Shown here piece by piece: positions 49,511 through 59,923 of a DNA stretch of 64,000 bases (position 1 is the stretch's first letter; the number at the start of each line of letters is the position of its first letter). Under the pieces are notes generated by a model. It did not search any database, had not been told where the DNA came from, and saw only the letters and a list, made by a program, of their open reading frames with translations. The position numbers and the translations under genes were made by a program. Origin of the DNA: Stomorhina lunata (taxonomy: Eukaryota > Arthropoda > Insecta > Diptera > Rhiniidae); NCBI GenBank assembly GCA_933228675.1, contig OW121743.1, forward strand, positions 81,977,863 through 82,041,862, read 5' to 3'.

Positions 49511-50366
49511 AGGTATATTTTCTTAAAAGTCGGATTTTTCGATCGATGTCGAAGGCTGCGATTTGGCCTTAGATCTATAGAAATAGCTAATGTCAATATT
49601 TATAATAATAAGTTTCAGTTATCTTTGAAAGCATCGTCTGAGCTTCACTTTTTGTGAATCAAATAAGATTATCCCCATAAAAACCAATCCATAGAACCTT
49701 ATTTTATAACGTACCACAAAATAGGTATTTGAGAGGAATAATTCTAAAAATATTTTGTGACCACCCTCGTACATTTCATGATTTATTTGGTATATCGATA
49801 ACAAAACGCGTACATCATTTTGCCCAATGCAAATTGATTACATGACCAACATTATAGTTATTCATTCCCCAATGGACTTGTTTGCCCAATTCCTATAGAT
49901 ACAATCGGATGCTTTACAAGTGTCCTTTCGTTTTTGTGCAGGACAAGATTATTTAAGATTGTAATAAAACTAATAAATATGTAAAATTTTACAATTTCAT
50001 GTAACAAAAGAGAAGGAAGGGTGATATAAACATACACATATACTTAAAGGATTTATATAGAGAGGAATTTTAAATTTATAAGGATCAAGTTTAAATAAAT
50101 TAACAAGATTATGATTTAAACTGATTAAGAATTTCAATTTAATAGCAAAATTATTCAGGTGAGTGAAGAAAATCAGGGAAGAAACCCGACGATGATGAGC
50201 CATATAAGAGCCCATCATCACAGGCTTTCTTTCGAAGTACGTATATAAAGTGCTAAATCTTCTAATATATCAAAATTAATGCCACTTTTCGTTGTAATCT
50301 TATAACTCAACAACGGGGTCACCTATCCAAACCAAATGTTTAGGCTTTGTTTAGAGTCTATACAAA
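49511..50366. other. intergenic DNA, nothing certain
   Basis: No gene recognised. The last ~100 bp (GCCACTTTTCGTTGTAATCT, AACGGGGTCACCTATCCAAA) continue past the next element at 51010 and seem to belong to an older dispersed repeat that the element split. Confidence 0.4.
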
Positions 50367-51009
50367 CAGGGACCTCAACTGTTATAACTTTTATCGTAAA
50401 AGTCAGAAAAAAAATATATTTTTTGACTTTTATTTTTTAGAGCAGAAATAAAAGTTATTTTTTTACTTTTATTTTTTTGATTAAAAATATAAGTTATTTT
50501 TGACTTTTATTCTTTCAAGCAAAGATAAAAGTTATTTTTTAATTTTTATTTTTTCGAGCAAAAATAACAGTTATTTTTGACTTTTATTATATCGAGCAAG
50601 AATAAAAGTTATTTTTTGACTTTTATTTTTTCGAGCAGAAATAAAAGTTATTTTTGTTTAAATTCATGATAAATTTATTAAAAATTTTGGTTAAACAAAG
50701 ATAATTTTTCAGTGAAAATTATTTGCACATGCTCAAAAATTAATGGAGTTGAGTTTCGCAATCATAATTGGGGTCAAAAAAATAAAAGTTCAAATTAATT
50801 GTTATTTTTGCTCAAAAAAATAAAAATCAAAAAATAACTGTTGTTTTTTTTTTCTAAAAAATAAAAATCAGATTTTTAAAAATCATCGCATTTTATGAAA
50901 ATTTGGTCCATGACTATAAAAATGGTATACTTGCTTTTATTCTCCGACATTTCCTTGTGGTTGCTTTTTTTATCAAAAATTCAAAAATAACAGTTATTTT
51001 CGGTCCCTG
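50367..51009. mobile_element. 643-bp hAT-like non-autonomous element with internal minisatellite
   Basis: Ends are CAGGGACC...GGTCCCTG, and AACTGTTAT near the left end pairs with ATAACAGTT at 50987; such CAGGG-type termini are common in hAT elements. The interior at 50395-50660 is a tandem repeat of AAAAGTTATTTTTGACTTTT with ATTTTTTCGAGC. No transposase. I could not confirm an 8-bp target duplication (left flank TATACAAA, right flank GTTTAGAC), so superfamily is tentative. Confidence 0.5.
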
Positions 51010-51430
51010 GTTTAGACTATTTAGTAGATGGTTTATGTGAAGTTTGCACAAAAGCAGTCGAGCAGTTCTTAAGCGGGGAAGAACGGCTGGACCGATTTGA
51101 ATTTTTTTCCAAATTGACCACACCCACTTTTACGCCCACTTTTTTTATTCTAAAACGGAAAATGGGTGCACGGATATGGTAATTTTTCCTAAACGTTCGT
51201 AGTATTTCAATTTGTGTTTCTATGTAAAGAAAAGATGACCACGCCTACTTTTTTTTTTGATTTAGGAAATTGGTGATATTTGACGATTTTTGATAATGGT
51301 TTAACGGTTGGTTTGACGAGTAAAATTCGGGTCCAAGTAGCTAGTTGGCTTTATATACTTGGTTTCAAATTTGCTTAAGATCTTTTAATGCCAAGTTAGA
51401 GAATGAGTTAAGACAAATGTTTAATGATGA
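51010..51430. repeat. fragment of an old dispersed fly repeat
   Basis: Contains GAACGGCTGGACCGATTTGA, GACCACACCCACTTTTACGC and GACCACGCCTACTTTT, phrases common in ancient non-coding dipteran repeats. No coding sequence and no defined ends. Confidence 0.4.
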
Positions 51431-51564
51431 ACTTTTTTATATTGATCTGTGGTGAAGCAGGCTGTTGATTGAAGCAAGTGGTAAGCTCACATAATGCACT
51501 TGGGTCCAGATAGTCATTTTGAGATGTTGAGAATACAAGATTTTTAAAATTTTTACTTATAATT

Positions 51565-51570
51565 TTTATT
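51565..51570 (-). terminator. polyadenylation signal of the 156-aa YLPP gene
   Basis: TTTATT on the plus strand (AATAAA on the minus), 109 bp after the stop codon at 51679. Confidence 0.5.
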
Positions 51571-51678
51571 CAACAAAAACAATTAAAACTAAATTTTTTA
51601 ACAACATTGGGATGAAAATCGGAATCATATGAAAATAATGATCAAGGGAGAAGTCCTAGGACTTCGCTACTTGATTCT

Positions 51679-52222
51679 TTAGTGAGATCTGTGACGGTAA
51701 GTCTTGACAACGCGATAACGATAACCATCTTGAGCAACATTTTCAGTAGGAGGCAAGTAGGTTTGTTGAGGTTGGACAGGAGGCAAGTAGGTTTGTTGAG
51801 GTTCAGAAGGGGGCAAATAAGTTTGTTGGGGCTGGGCAGGGGGCAAGTAGGTCTGCTGAGGTTGAGAAGGAGGCAAGTAGGTCTGTTGAGGTTGGGCAGG
51901 AGGCAAGTAGGTTTGTTGAGGCTGGGCGGGAGGCAAATAGGTTTGTTGTGGCTGAGCGGGGGCATTGTATTGGTAGCCATCATCTTGGGGAGCTGGTGGA
52001 TTGTAGTGATAGCTATCATCTTGCTGTTGTGGCTGACTATACTGATAGCCATCATCTTGTTTAGGATAATCGTAGGCACCACCCAAATGTGAAACATCGG
52101 CAGCAGCCAAACCCAAAAGGGCGAATACAACAGCAACGGAGAATTTCTAAATGAAAGAAATAAAACAAAATTCAAATTAAATAAAATATTTATTTGTTGT
52201 ATCAATTAATAATACTTACCAT
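51679..52222 (-). CDS. small secreted Pro/Gln/Tyr-repeat (YLPP) protein, cuticle-like
   Basis: Two coding exons on the minus strand: 52220-52222 (ATG only, donor GTAAGT) and 51679-52146, intron 73 bp; 156 aa. The protein starts MKFSVAVVFALLGLAAA, a clear signal peptide, then DVSHLGGAYDYPKQDDGYQY and three Q/D/Y-rich units, then seven 10-residue units of the type AQPQQTYLPP, then a conserved tail AQDGYRYRVVKTYRHRSH. Low-complexity secreted proteins with YLPP repeats and a GYRYK/R-type tail are known in Drosophila and are thought to be cuticular. Regular Tyr every 10 residues would suit cross-linking in an extracellular matrix (inference). It is a paralogue of the 57112-57912 gene. No gene symbol can be given. 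Confidence 0.9.
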
Positions 52223-52267
52223 TATTTTTCTTATGCTTTAGCTCTTCTCAAATGGAATGATAGAAGT

Positions 52268-52306
52268 GATTTGTTATAGTTTTAGCAGAATCATTGGGCT
52301 TTTATA
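52268..52306 (-). promoter_or_regulatory. core promoter of the 156-aa YLPP gene
   Basis: TATAAAAG on the minus strand at 52306-52299, 77-84 bp upstream of the ATG. The 21 bp at 52268-52288 (plus-strand start GATTTGTTATAG, end TTTTAGCAG) are identical to 57954-57974 in front of the paralogue and lie where transcription should start. Confidence 0.65.
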
Positions 52307-52772
52307 TCTTTATTTAAAAGCCATTAAGATTTATACGTATTTCTTTGGTTGACCGAAGATTATAATTATTATACCCTTCTCTTAGTTTGTTTTTTTTTTT
52401 ATAAATTTTTTTTTTTTGTATTAACTGTTTTGTTTTACTTATTTATTTCCGGATTTGTAACGTTTAAAGATATTGGTTCATTCTTTTTTTTTTTTTTTTT
52501 TGATAGTTAAGCCTTTTTGTCAAAACTAGAACTTGTTTTCGTGGGTGATAATTTTAACAAAGTATTATTAAATTTATATTATTTTTAAATAATATAATAA
52601 TATAACAAATATAAAATAGGCTGGTTAATATTCTAATTTATTGTTTATTCTATATTTTGGTCTAGACTCCAGACATAGCTGAAGAAAACACTACGTACTA
52701 CAAATAATAATTTCATTCATATTCATATTTTCGGTTCTCAGATTATAACAAAATTTCCACATGGGCCAACCC
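52307..52772. other. upstream region of the 156-aa YLPP gene
   Basis: AT-rich DNA with poly(T) runs near 52387 and 52483. It probably contains regulatory sequence for the minus-strand gene, but I recognise no specific element beyond the core promoter. Confidence 0.4.
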
Positions 52773-54538
52773 AAACAAGAAAGAGTGTTATATTAGGCTG
52801 TGCCGAATCTTGTATACCCACCACCAAGTTGTACGGGGGTGCAGCTAATTCAAAATGTTGACCAAATGTGGTATTGTTTGTAATATATTTGGACTAAATT
52901 CGGTTGCAGTGGAGTAGATAGTTCAACATTTAAAAGTATCTAAGTGGTTTCCCAAGTATTTACCTTGGAGAAAATGCTGTTCCATAACCGAATATAGTTT
53001 CACATTAATAAGCTGTTTCGTTGTGCCATAAACATGTTGATAGCAATACGGCAGGTTCATATATTTTGTTAGGAGTTCCTAATGCATCTACCGTGTATAA
53101 AGTCTGGACCTAACATTGATTGATAGCTATCTAATTTCGTAGATGCAATCTTAATATACTGAATGTACCTCCAAATCTTTTTGATTGTAAATATAAAAAG
53201 GGGATGTTATATATGTAAGGACTACAGCCAAATGTTGACCGATTGTTACAAAATTTTATATACTGGCTGGTATTAATATAAAGTTTATTTGTGCAAAATT
53301 TAGTGACCATAGCTGACACATTTTATAATTTAATAGCTTTTAACTGGCGTTTGTGGCATTTTAGTGGTTACCGGAAGCGGTTTTTATATGAAAGCTATGC
53401 TCAAAAATGGACCGATTCCTATAAAATTTGACATACTGACTGAAAGTTGCATAAAACTTCTCTGTTCTAAATTTAGTAGTCATAGATTTTAGAATTTTAT
53501 TCAATTTGTTAGCATAAATGTGATTCCCGGGTCAGGGTTATATGGGAGCTTTAACTAAATGTGAACCGATTTTACCCATTTTCAGCACACAATTTCTTTA
53601 ACATATCGAAAATACTTTTGCTAAATTTTGTCTCTCTAGCTCTTGTAGTTAATTAACTATCGCGCTTTTCTCTAACGGAAAGACGGACATAAACCGTGTT
53701 TTCTTTTTGTATTTTTGTGTTTCCGTAAGTTTTTTATATGGGAGCTATAAATGGTGACCGATCGTAACAAAATTTTGCACACTGGCTGGCATTCACATAA
53801 GACTACCTTCTATAAAGTTTTGTTGCTATAGCCCTTTTTGTTAAGGCGCTATCGCGCTTTTATCTGACGGACAGACGGACATAAACCCCCTTTTCTTTTT
53901 GTATGTTTGTGTTTCCGTAAGTTTTTTATATGGGAGCTATGATCAAATGGTGACCGATTGTGACAAACTTTTGCACACTCGCTGGCATTGACATAAGACC
54001 TCATCGTGCTTAATTTAGTGATTATATCTGTTATACTTTTAGATTTATTGGCATTTAAGTGTATTAGGAGAAATTTTGGCTGTTTCCTGATTTTTTTGTA
54101 TGGGAGCTATGACTAAATGTGAACCGATTTTGATAAAATTTTATATGCTGCCTAGGGCTTATGCAAAATTTCTATATACCAAATTATATCATCATAGCTA
54201 TTATAGTTTGTTGTTTATTAGCAAATAAGCAATATGCGTAGGCGAGGTTATACGGGAGCTATGGTCAAATGTTAACCGATTTTGCCGAGTTTCAATACCA
54301 ACATTTTCTCAGAGATGGAGAATGTTTTTACTAAGTTTCAGTGAGCAAGCTTATTTCGTGTAGGCGTTATCGTGATTTCAACAGGCAGACAGACAGACGG
54401 ACAACGGTTAATTGTCTTAGAATTTAATAAGGATTCAGAATATATATCGTTTTTGATTTTTGAGCCAATACTAAGGAAATTACAAACGGAATGACAATCT
54501 CAATATACCCCCCAATCCTTTTGATGGTGGGTATAAAA
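52773..54538 (-). mobile_element. dispersed (GTCY)n-bearing repeat, copy D (near full length)
   Basis: Left end AACAAGAAAGAGTG, GGCTGTGCCGAATCTTGTAT; right end GATGGTGGGTATAAAAA. It holds all modules seen in copies B, C and E, plus a tandem duplication of one ~210-bp module (about 53640-53840 and 53840-54050; both have GCTATCGCGCTTTT..., TTTCCGTAAGTTTTTTATAT). Only ~20 bp of GACA remain at 54384-54403. It is the most complete copy in this window. Non-coding. Confidence 0.85.
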
Positions 54539-55943
54539 ACCTTAAACCAAGGACAAAATTTTAAAACTGTCAAAATCACATATATATGTTTACGGACAAA
54601 TTAAGCATATTTTAATCCTTTAGAATACATAATGAAAACAATTTTTAATTGATCTCTTCATGAGTGGCAGGTCTTTATTTGCACCCACCCCGAATTTTTA
54701 TAAATATTTTAAAATGATAGGTTTTTTAGATGTTCATAAAAATCGCAAAAACATCCATTTAGTTATCAAGTTTCAGTAGGGACTCAAAGTCTGCTTAATT
54801 TTATACATTTACATGTAAATTACCTCATCAAAAGTAATTGGAGTGATATAAATAACGTCAAGTAAATAAGGGCTCACAGTGTATAGCGTCCGTCACATAA
54901 ATAAAGGTTTTTTAATTTGACTAGTGCAATTTTTCTTTTTGCTCCAATTGAACTTGGTTCGTAAAGAGAACTTATAGTAAATTAGGCTAAAAATATATAG
55001 ATGTTTATATAGCATTTTACAGAATAATATATATAGGAAAGTGTGTAGCGTCCGTCACAGTATATATCTTTTACAAAATTATATTTATTAAATCCAAAAT
55101 TTAAGAAATACTTTAATGTCTTATTCATAAATCAATAACACTATCTAAATCCACAGATTAATTTTAAGGTTTTATGTGTTAAAAAAAACATACAGTGGGG
55201 CAAATTTTATGCTTTCGATTTTTTTTTGATTTTTGAGACACTCTAACAGCTAGCCACAGCATAAAAGAATAAGATGTAAAAAGTGTAAAACTTTAAATAA
55301 ATATATGTATTTAGCCGTTTGTTGAAATTTTAAATTGTGACCAAAAATCGCATTTTAAACGCGAACATGAAGATGATGGAGATGAAATTCGGGAACAAAT
55401 AACACCATTATTTTTACTGATTTACGAACCCTTAAAAAAAATATGAAGTATGAATTTTTCCTAATAAAAAACGAGCAAGTAAAAACTGTATTGTCCGTCA
55501 CGTAGCGTCCGCAACAGTTCATTTATAGATTTTTGGTGAAACTGGAAACTTTAAAATATTTTATAAAAACTGTTTTGTAATCCTATTATTTTCCTCCATC
55601 TTCAATGAGTTTACAGATTTTTTTATACTATTTAATACTATTTTTTAATAATTTTTTTTCAACACGTATTTTTGTAAATTTTGTCAAATCGGTCAAAAAT
55701 ACATGTTGAAAAAAAAGTCACTTCCATTTTTTGTGGCGTCCGTCACAGCATTTTAAAAGCGAATATCTATTTCCTCCAAAAGAAGTATGTAAATTAGCAA
55801 ACGCCATTCGATAGCTTAATCGATGGCCTAATATTCTCCGAAATCTGTACAAAGATATCTCGTGTAAAACGACAATGGGATACATTTAAGTACAACAAAA
55901 TCCATACAAATGCATCGTCCGTCACGCAGGATTTGCCCATATA
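54539..55943 (+). mobile_element. GTCCGTCAC-motif element, copy 2
   Basis: Begins at CTTAAACCAAGGACAAAATT, directly against the end of dispersed repeat D, so its first ~15-30 bp are missing, and ends with GGATTTGCCCATATA. GCGTCCGTCAC-type motifs occur at about 54886, 55047, 55495, 55510, 55737 and 55913, always in the same direction. Regular repeats of one motif inside a non-coding element are typical of transposase-binding sites in some DNA transposons. No open frame of note. Superfamily unknown. Confidence 0.8.
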
Positions 55944-57111
55944 ATATTACATAGTCTGTTCTGGTATCTACATAGGTTCATGCATTTAAAAGAGAGAAAT
56001 GCCCTAAACAATTAAGCACTAAGCCTTTCTCTTTAATATAGATTTATTTCGTTGCAAATCTTAGTTGTAACTTCATCCTCGAATAACTCAGTGAAATATT
56101 TTACTGGAAATCTGACTTCTTGACAAATGTTTTCTTCTTTTAAATCGGTTTCGCAAAAGCAATGAATCTTGTTCCTCCTTTTCAAATTAATATTCAGTGT
56201 ACAAAATATTACTACTTTAGACAAATGTTGACCATAAGCAACATTGTGTTTATGAAATTCCTGACATAAGAAGTAAAACTTCGTAATTAAAAACTCTGAA
56301 ATGTTAGTTTCAGTTGTGGAAAAACTGTATAAAAACAACAAAAACTAAAGGAACTAAGACCAAAAATTTACAATGTTGCTTATAAGCAACAAATGACATT
56401 AAAGGATTAAAATTCATATATTTAAAGCGTTAGAACAAACGATTTGCTTTTTTTAATTATAAAAAAGCTTCTTACAAGACACCCGATAAAATAACTAACT
56501 AATGAGTATATTAATTAACAAGATGTACTGATTTTGCCTGTGTTACTGAAAATATTTTTTTATGATTCAGAGAATACTTAAATATTCATATAAGTTTTCT
56601 TCTTAATTTTGTCTAAACTTTTCTGAGTAAATTTAGAATGGAAGGAAGATTTCCCTCCACCTCTATTTCTTCTAAAGATACATTATAACAAGATTACTTT
56701 CTATAGGGGTTTGAACTCCCAATGCTCCTATCACGCTTATTTTTGACCAACCTACTTTTATTAATAAAAAACATTACAGTGCAAAGTATAAAGATTTTAT
56801 CTATAAAAGTTTTTGCATGGAGTTTGCAAAACAACCAAACGGCAAATGTATGGAAGTGCAACATCTTTATATTAAAAAATCTTTGTCTACACTGTCTCTA
56901 TTAAGTTCTCAACAAAAGTTTGGTATAAATTCTAAAATGATTTTTATTTATAAAAAAGATGAAAATTAATTAAAACTAAATAATGTTTAACAAATTCGTT
57001 CATAACAAAATTGAGCTGAAACTTGCTCTTAATAATACATTCACTCACATCATGAAAACTCAGTTCACACTAGCGGGTAAAAATCCCAAGACTTTCCGAC
57101 TGTACGACTTT
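55944..57111. other. intergenic DNA downstream of the 230-aa YLPP gene
   Basis: A poly(A) signal for the minus-strand gene may be TTTATT at 56943-56948 (AATAAA on the minus). One minus-strand open frame is listed separately. Otherwise nothing recognised. Confidence 0.45.
56033..56341 (-). CDS. unrecognised open frame, 102 codons (weak)
   Basis: The predicted peptide contains SKVVIFCTLNINLKRRNKIH and ends EDEVTTKICNEINLY; composition is less extreme than that of most chance frames here (Cys, His, Glu and Lys all present). No signal peptide, domain, splice context or poly(A) signal supports it. It lies just outside a transposable element and could be a fragment of an unrelated element or a chance frame. 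Confidence 0.15.
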   Translation of the reverse strand: MLFLYSFSTTETNISEFLITKFYFLCQEFHKHNVAYGQHLSKVVIFCTLNINLKRRNKIHCFCETDLKEENICQEVRFPVKYFTELFEDEVTTKICNEINLY

Positions 57112-57912
57112 TTAGTGAGATTTGAGACGATAAGTCTTGACAACACGATAACGGTAACCATCTTGAGCAGGAGGCAAGTAAGATTGTTCAGGTTGACTAG
57201 GGGGCAAGTAGGATTGCTGAGGTTGAGCGGGGGGCAAGTAGGTTTGTTGTGGTTGAGCGGGAGGCAAGTAGGTTTGTTGGGGTTGAGCAGGGGGCAAGTA
57301 GGTTTGTTGAGGTTGACTAGGGGGCAAATAGGTTTGTTGAGGTTGAGCAGGGGGCAAGTAGGTTTGTTGAGGTTGAGAAGGAGGCAAGTAAGATTGCTTG
57401 GGTTCGGAAGGAGGCAAGTAGGTTTGTTGAGGCTGAGCAGGGGGCAAGTAGTTTTGTTGAGGTTGAGCGGGAGGCAAGTAAGTTTGTTGAGGTTGAGCAG
57501 GAGGCAAGTAGGTTTGTTGAGGTTGAGCAGGGGGCAAGTAAGATTGCTTGGGTTCGGAAGGAGGCAAGTAGGTTTGTTGGGGTTGAGCGGGGGGCAAGTA
57601 TGTTTGCTGAGGTTGAGCAGGAGGCAAGTAGCTTTGTTGAGGTTGAGCTGGAGGACTGTAGTTGTAACCATCGTCTTGGGGAGCAGGTTGATTGTATTGG
57701 TAGCTATCGTCTTGTTTGGGATAGTTGTAGGCACCACCCAAATGTGAGACATCAGCAGCAGCCAAACCCAAAAGGGCAAATACAACAGCGGTGGAGAATT
57801 TCTTTAAAAAAGATTACAAAAAAAAAATCCATTAACGAATATTCAATAAAAAAAACTTTATTCATAAACCTATTATATTTAAGTTTTTACATTAAACTTT
57901 AACACTAACCAT
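57112..57912 (-). CDS. secreted Pro/Gln/Tyr-repeat (YLPP) protein, longer paralogue
   Basis: Minus strand, coding exons 57910-57912 (ATG only, donor GTTAGT) and 57112-57801, intron 108 bp; 230 aa. It starts MKFSTAVVFALLGLAAA (signal peptide), then DVSHLGGAYNYPKQDDSYQY and PAPQDDGYNYSPP. Sixteen YLPP units follow, mostly AQPQQTYLPP, with SEPKQSYLPP at two places and one N variant; tail AQDGYRYRVVKTYRLKSH. It has about nine more repeat units than the paralogue at 51679-52222, the simple way such genes differ. Likely an extracellular matrix or cuticle protein by analogy with Drosophila YLPP-type proteins. The plus-strand open frame over the same span is a shadow of the repeat. Confidence 0.9.
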
Positions 57913-57953
57913 TTTGTTTATGTTATGCTCTTCTCTAGAGGAAAGATCAAAAC

Positions 57954-57992
57954 GATTTGTTATAGTTTTAGCAGCAACATAACGTTTTTATA
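57954..57992 (-). promoter_or_regulatory. core promoter of the 230-aa YLPP gene
   Basis: TATAAAAA on the minus strand at 57992-57985, followed by the 21-bp block (57954-57974) that is identical in the paralogue's promoter. The spacing TATA-to-block is nearly the same (about 11 bp in both), so the block should include the transcription start. Confidence 0.65.
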
Positions 57993-58494
57993 GGTTTATT
58001 CAAAATTATGTATGTTTTTGGTTTAAAACAAAATTATCTTTAAGTTTCTTTGTTTTAATTGGACTGACATTGAAGAGCCCTTACAAAACTAAACCTCTCG
58101 AAATATGTTCAAAATGCAAACGAAAAAATTATGTTTGTTTTTGTCTATGAAAAGCCCAATACAATTAATATCTATACAAGAAAAAAGTTCATCTCTGAAA
58201 CTGCGAATTCATTTCGGTTTTACATGATAATAAAAACTGATGATTTTGAATTTCTTATATTTTTTTTTGTCTCGTGATTTGTTATTAATCTGATTGTTTT
58301 AATGATTTATTTTAGGTATTAATTTGTTTTGTTTCTCCTAGATAAATATTTTGATATATTTTCACAACCACCTGGATAAAGTGTGAATGATATTAGGCGC
58401 ACTTTTTAAGGTACACTGAAAGAAATTTGGTAATATCAAAATTAACTCATGAGAAAAATGTTGACATTTTTATATTCGAGTATTTGCTGATTTT
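57993..58494. other. upstream region of the 230-aa YLPP gene
   Basis: AT-rich DNA without a recognisable element; likely includes regulatory sequence. It ends where dispersed repeat copy G begins. Confidence 0.4.
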
Positions 58495-59475
58495 AAAGTT
58501 ATGTTTTGAATGTTATATGAGAGAAAGGGTCAAATGTGGACCGATTATCTCGAAATTTAGTAAATTGATTACAGTTTTTACAAAAATTATGTTTGCAAAA
58601 AATATTTACCTTAAAAAATATAAGATTAAAATTGTCATTATCTTCAGATTTACGAGCGTTTTAGTGATTCTCTTTCATTTGGTGCGTTTTGATAGAAGAG
58701 TTTGTATGGAGCTACATATGATCAAATGTGGACCGATTTCAACGAAATTTGGTACAGTGATTTTGGTTTATATAAGCAGTGTCTGATTTCAATTTCATGA
58801 AAAAAATTGATATCTGTGGCCAAAATATCAATTCCGGGTAGTGGGACCTATAAATAATTGACCGATTTTGACCAATTTCAATAGGTATGGTCCCACTATC
58901 AAAAGAATGATCTGTGTCACATTTCATCATCTTTAGAATTGCGACCTGTACTTTGATTACATGGTTTACATGGGGGTCCAGCCGTCCAGCGGACGGAAGG
59001 GATGACATCGCTAAATCGACTCAAAAAGTGATTTTAAGCCTATTGGTATACTAATGGACCGATTTCAACGAAATTTGGTACAGTGATTTTGGTTTATATA
59101 AGCAGTGTCTGATTTCAATTTCATGAAAAAAATTGATATCTGTGGCCAAAATATCAATTCCGGGTAGTGGGACCTATAAATTATTGACCGATTTTGACCA
59201 ATTTCAATAGGTATAGTCCCACTATCAAAAGAATGATCTGTGTCACATTTCATCATCTTTAGAATTGCGACCTGTACTTTGATTACATGGTTTACATGGG
59301 GGTCCAGCCGTCCAGCGGACGGAAGGGATGACATCGCTAAATCGACTCAAAAAGTGATTTTAAGCCTATTGGTATACTAAAAGGTGCGTCTAAGACAAAT
59401 ATTTCTATGCGTTACATACATCAGCACAAACTTATTGTACCTTTTCCACTAATGGTGAAGGATATAAAAATTAAT
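58495..59475 (-). mobile_element. dispersed repeat, copy G, with 326-bp tandem duplication
   Basis: Similar to copy F (16185-16926): GGGTCAAATGTGGACCGATT, GAATGATCTGTGTCACATTT and the end CATACATCAGCACAAACTTA. Its right part is present twice in tandem, 58729-59054 and 59055-59379, with only two base differences seen. A minus-strand frame of 89 codons occurs identically in both halves, but both differences happen to be synonymous and no protein is recognisable, so I treat it as non-coding. Confidence 0.88.
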
Positions 59476-59923
59476 TTTTAAAATTATATTTTCTGTAAAT
59501 TTTTTCTTAGTGGATTGAATGTCTTCAAAAATATTAAAAATTATTTGTGGTATTTTAATATTAAAATCGCTTTTAAATTGTATACATTTCAAAAGTGGAG
59601 ACTTGTGGAGAGTTTCAAAAACTCATAATTTTGAGGCTATGAAAGCAGAAAAATGTACCTAATAATAACAAAATACAAGTTTTTATTAAAAATTTTAATA
59701 CTTAAAAATAAAACTAAAGATATTTTCAAATATTAAGATATAATACGAGATTTTCAAAACTTTCATGATTTTTTATATTTTTCTTCTTTTTCTTCTAAAT
59801 AATGTAAATATTTAAGCATCAAAATGGAAAGAAAATTTTTGTTTTTTTAAAGTTGAGACTTTGAAGAGTTTCCAAAAATGAAAAATTAAAAATTGGCTTT
59901 ACAGATATTTAAAAAAAATGGGG
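59476..59923. other. AT-rich spacer, nothing recognised
   Basis: Sequence between two dispersed repeats. No gene or tandem unit seen. Confidence 0.45.

Noticed and set aside
51682..52092. Plus-strand frame over the shorter YLPP gene
   Set aside because: Antisense shadow for the same reason.
56983..57747. Plus-strand frame of 254 codons with (RQVGLLRLSG)n
   Set aside because: Antisense of the 30-bp coding repeat in the minus-strand YLPP gene, which has signal peptide, intron and TATA box.
58739..59334. Two identical 89-codon minus-strand frames as a duplicated gene
   Set aside because: They lie inside a dispersed non-coding repeat, share no recognisable product, and the two synonymous differences are too few to show selection.
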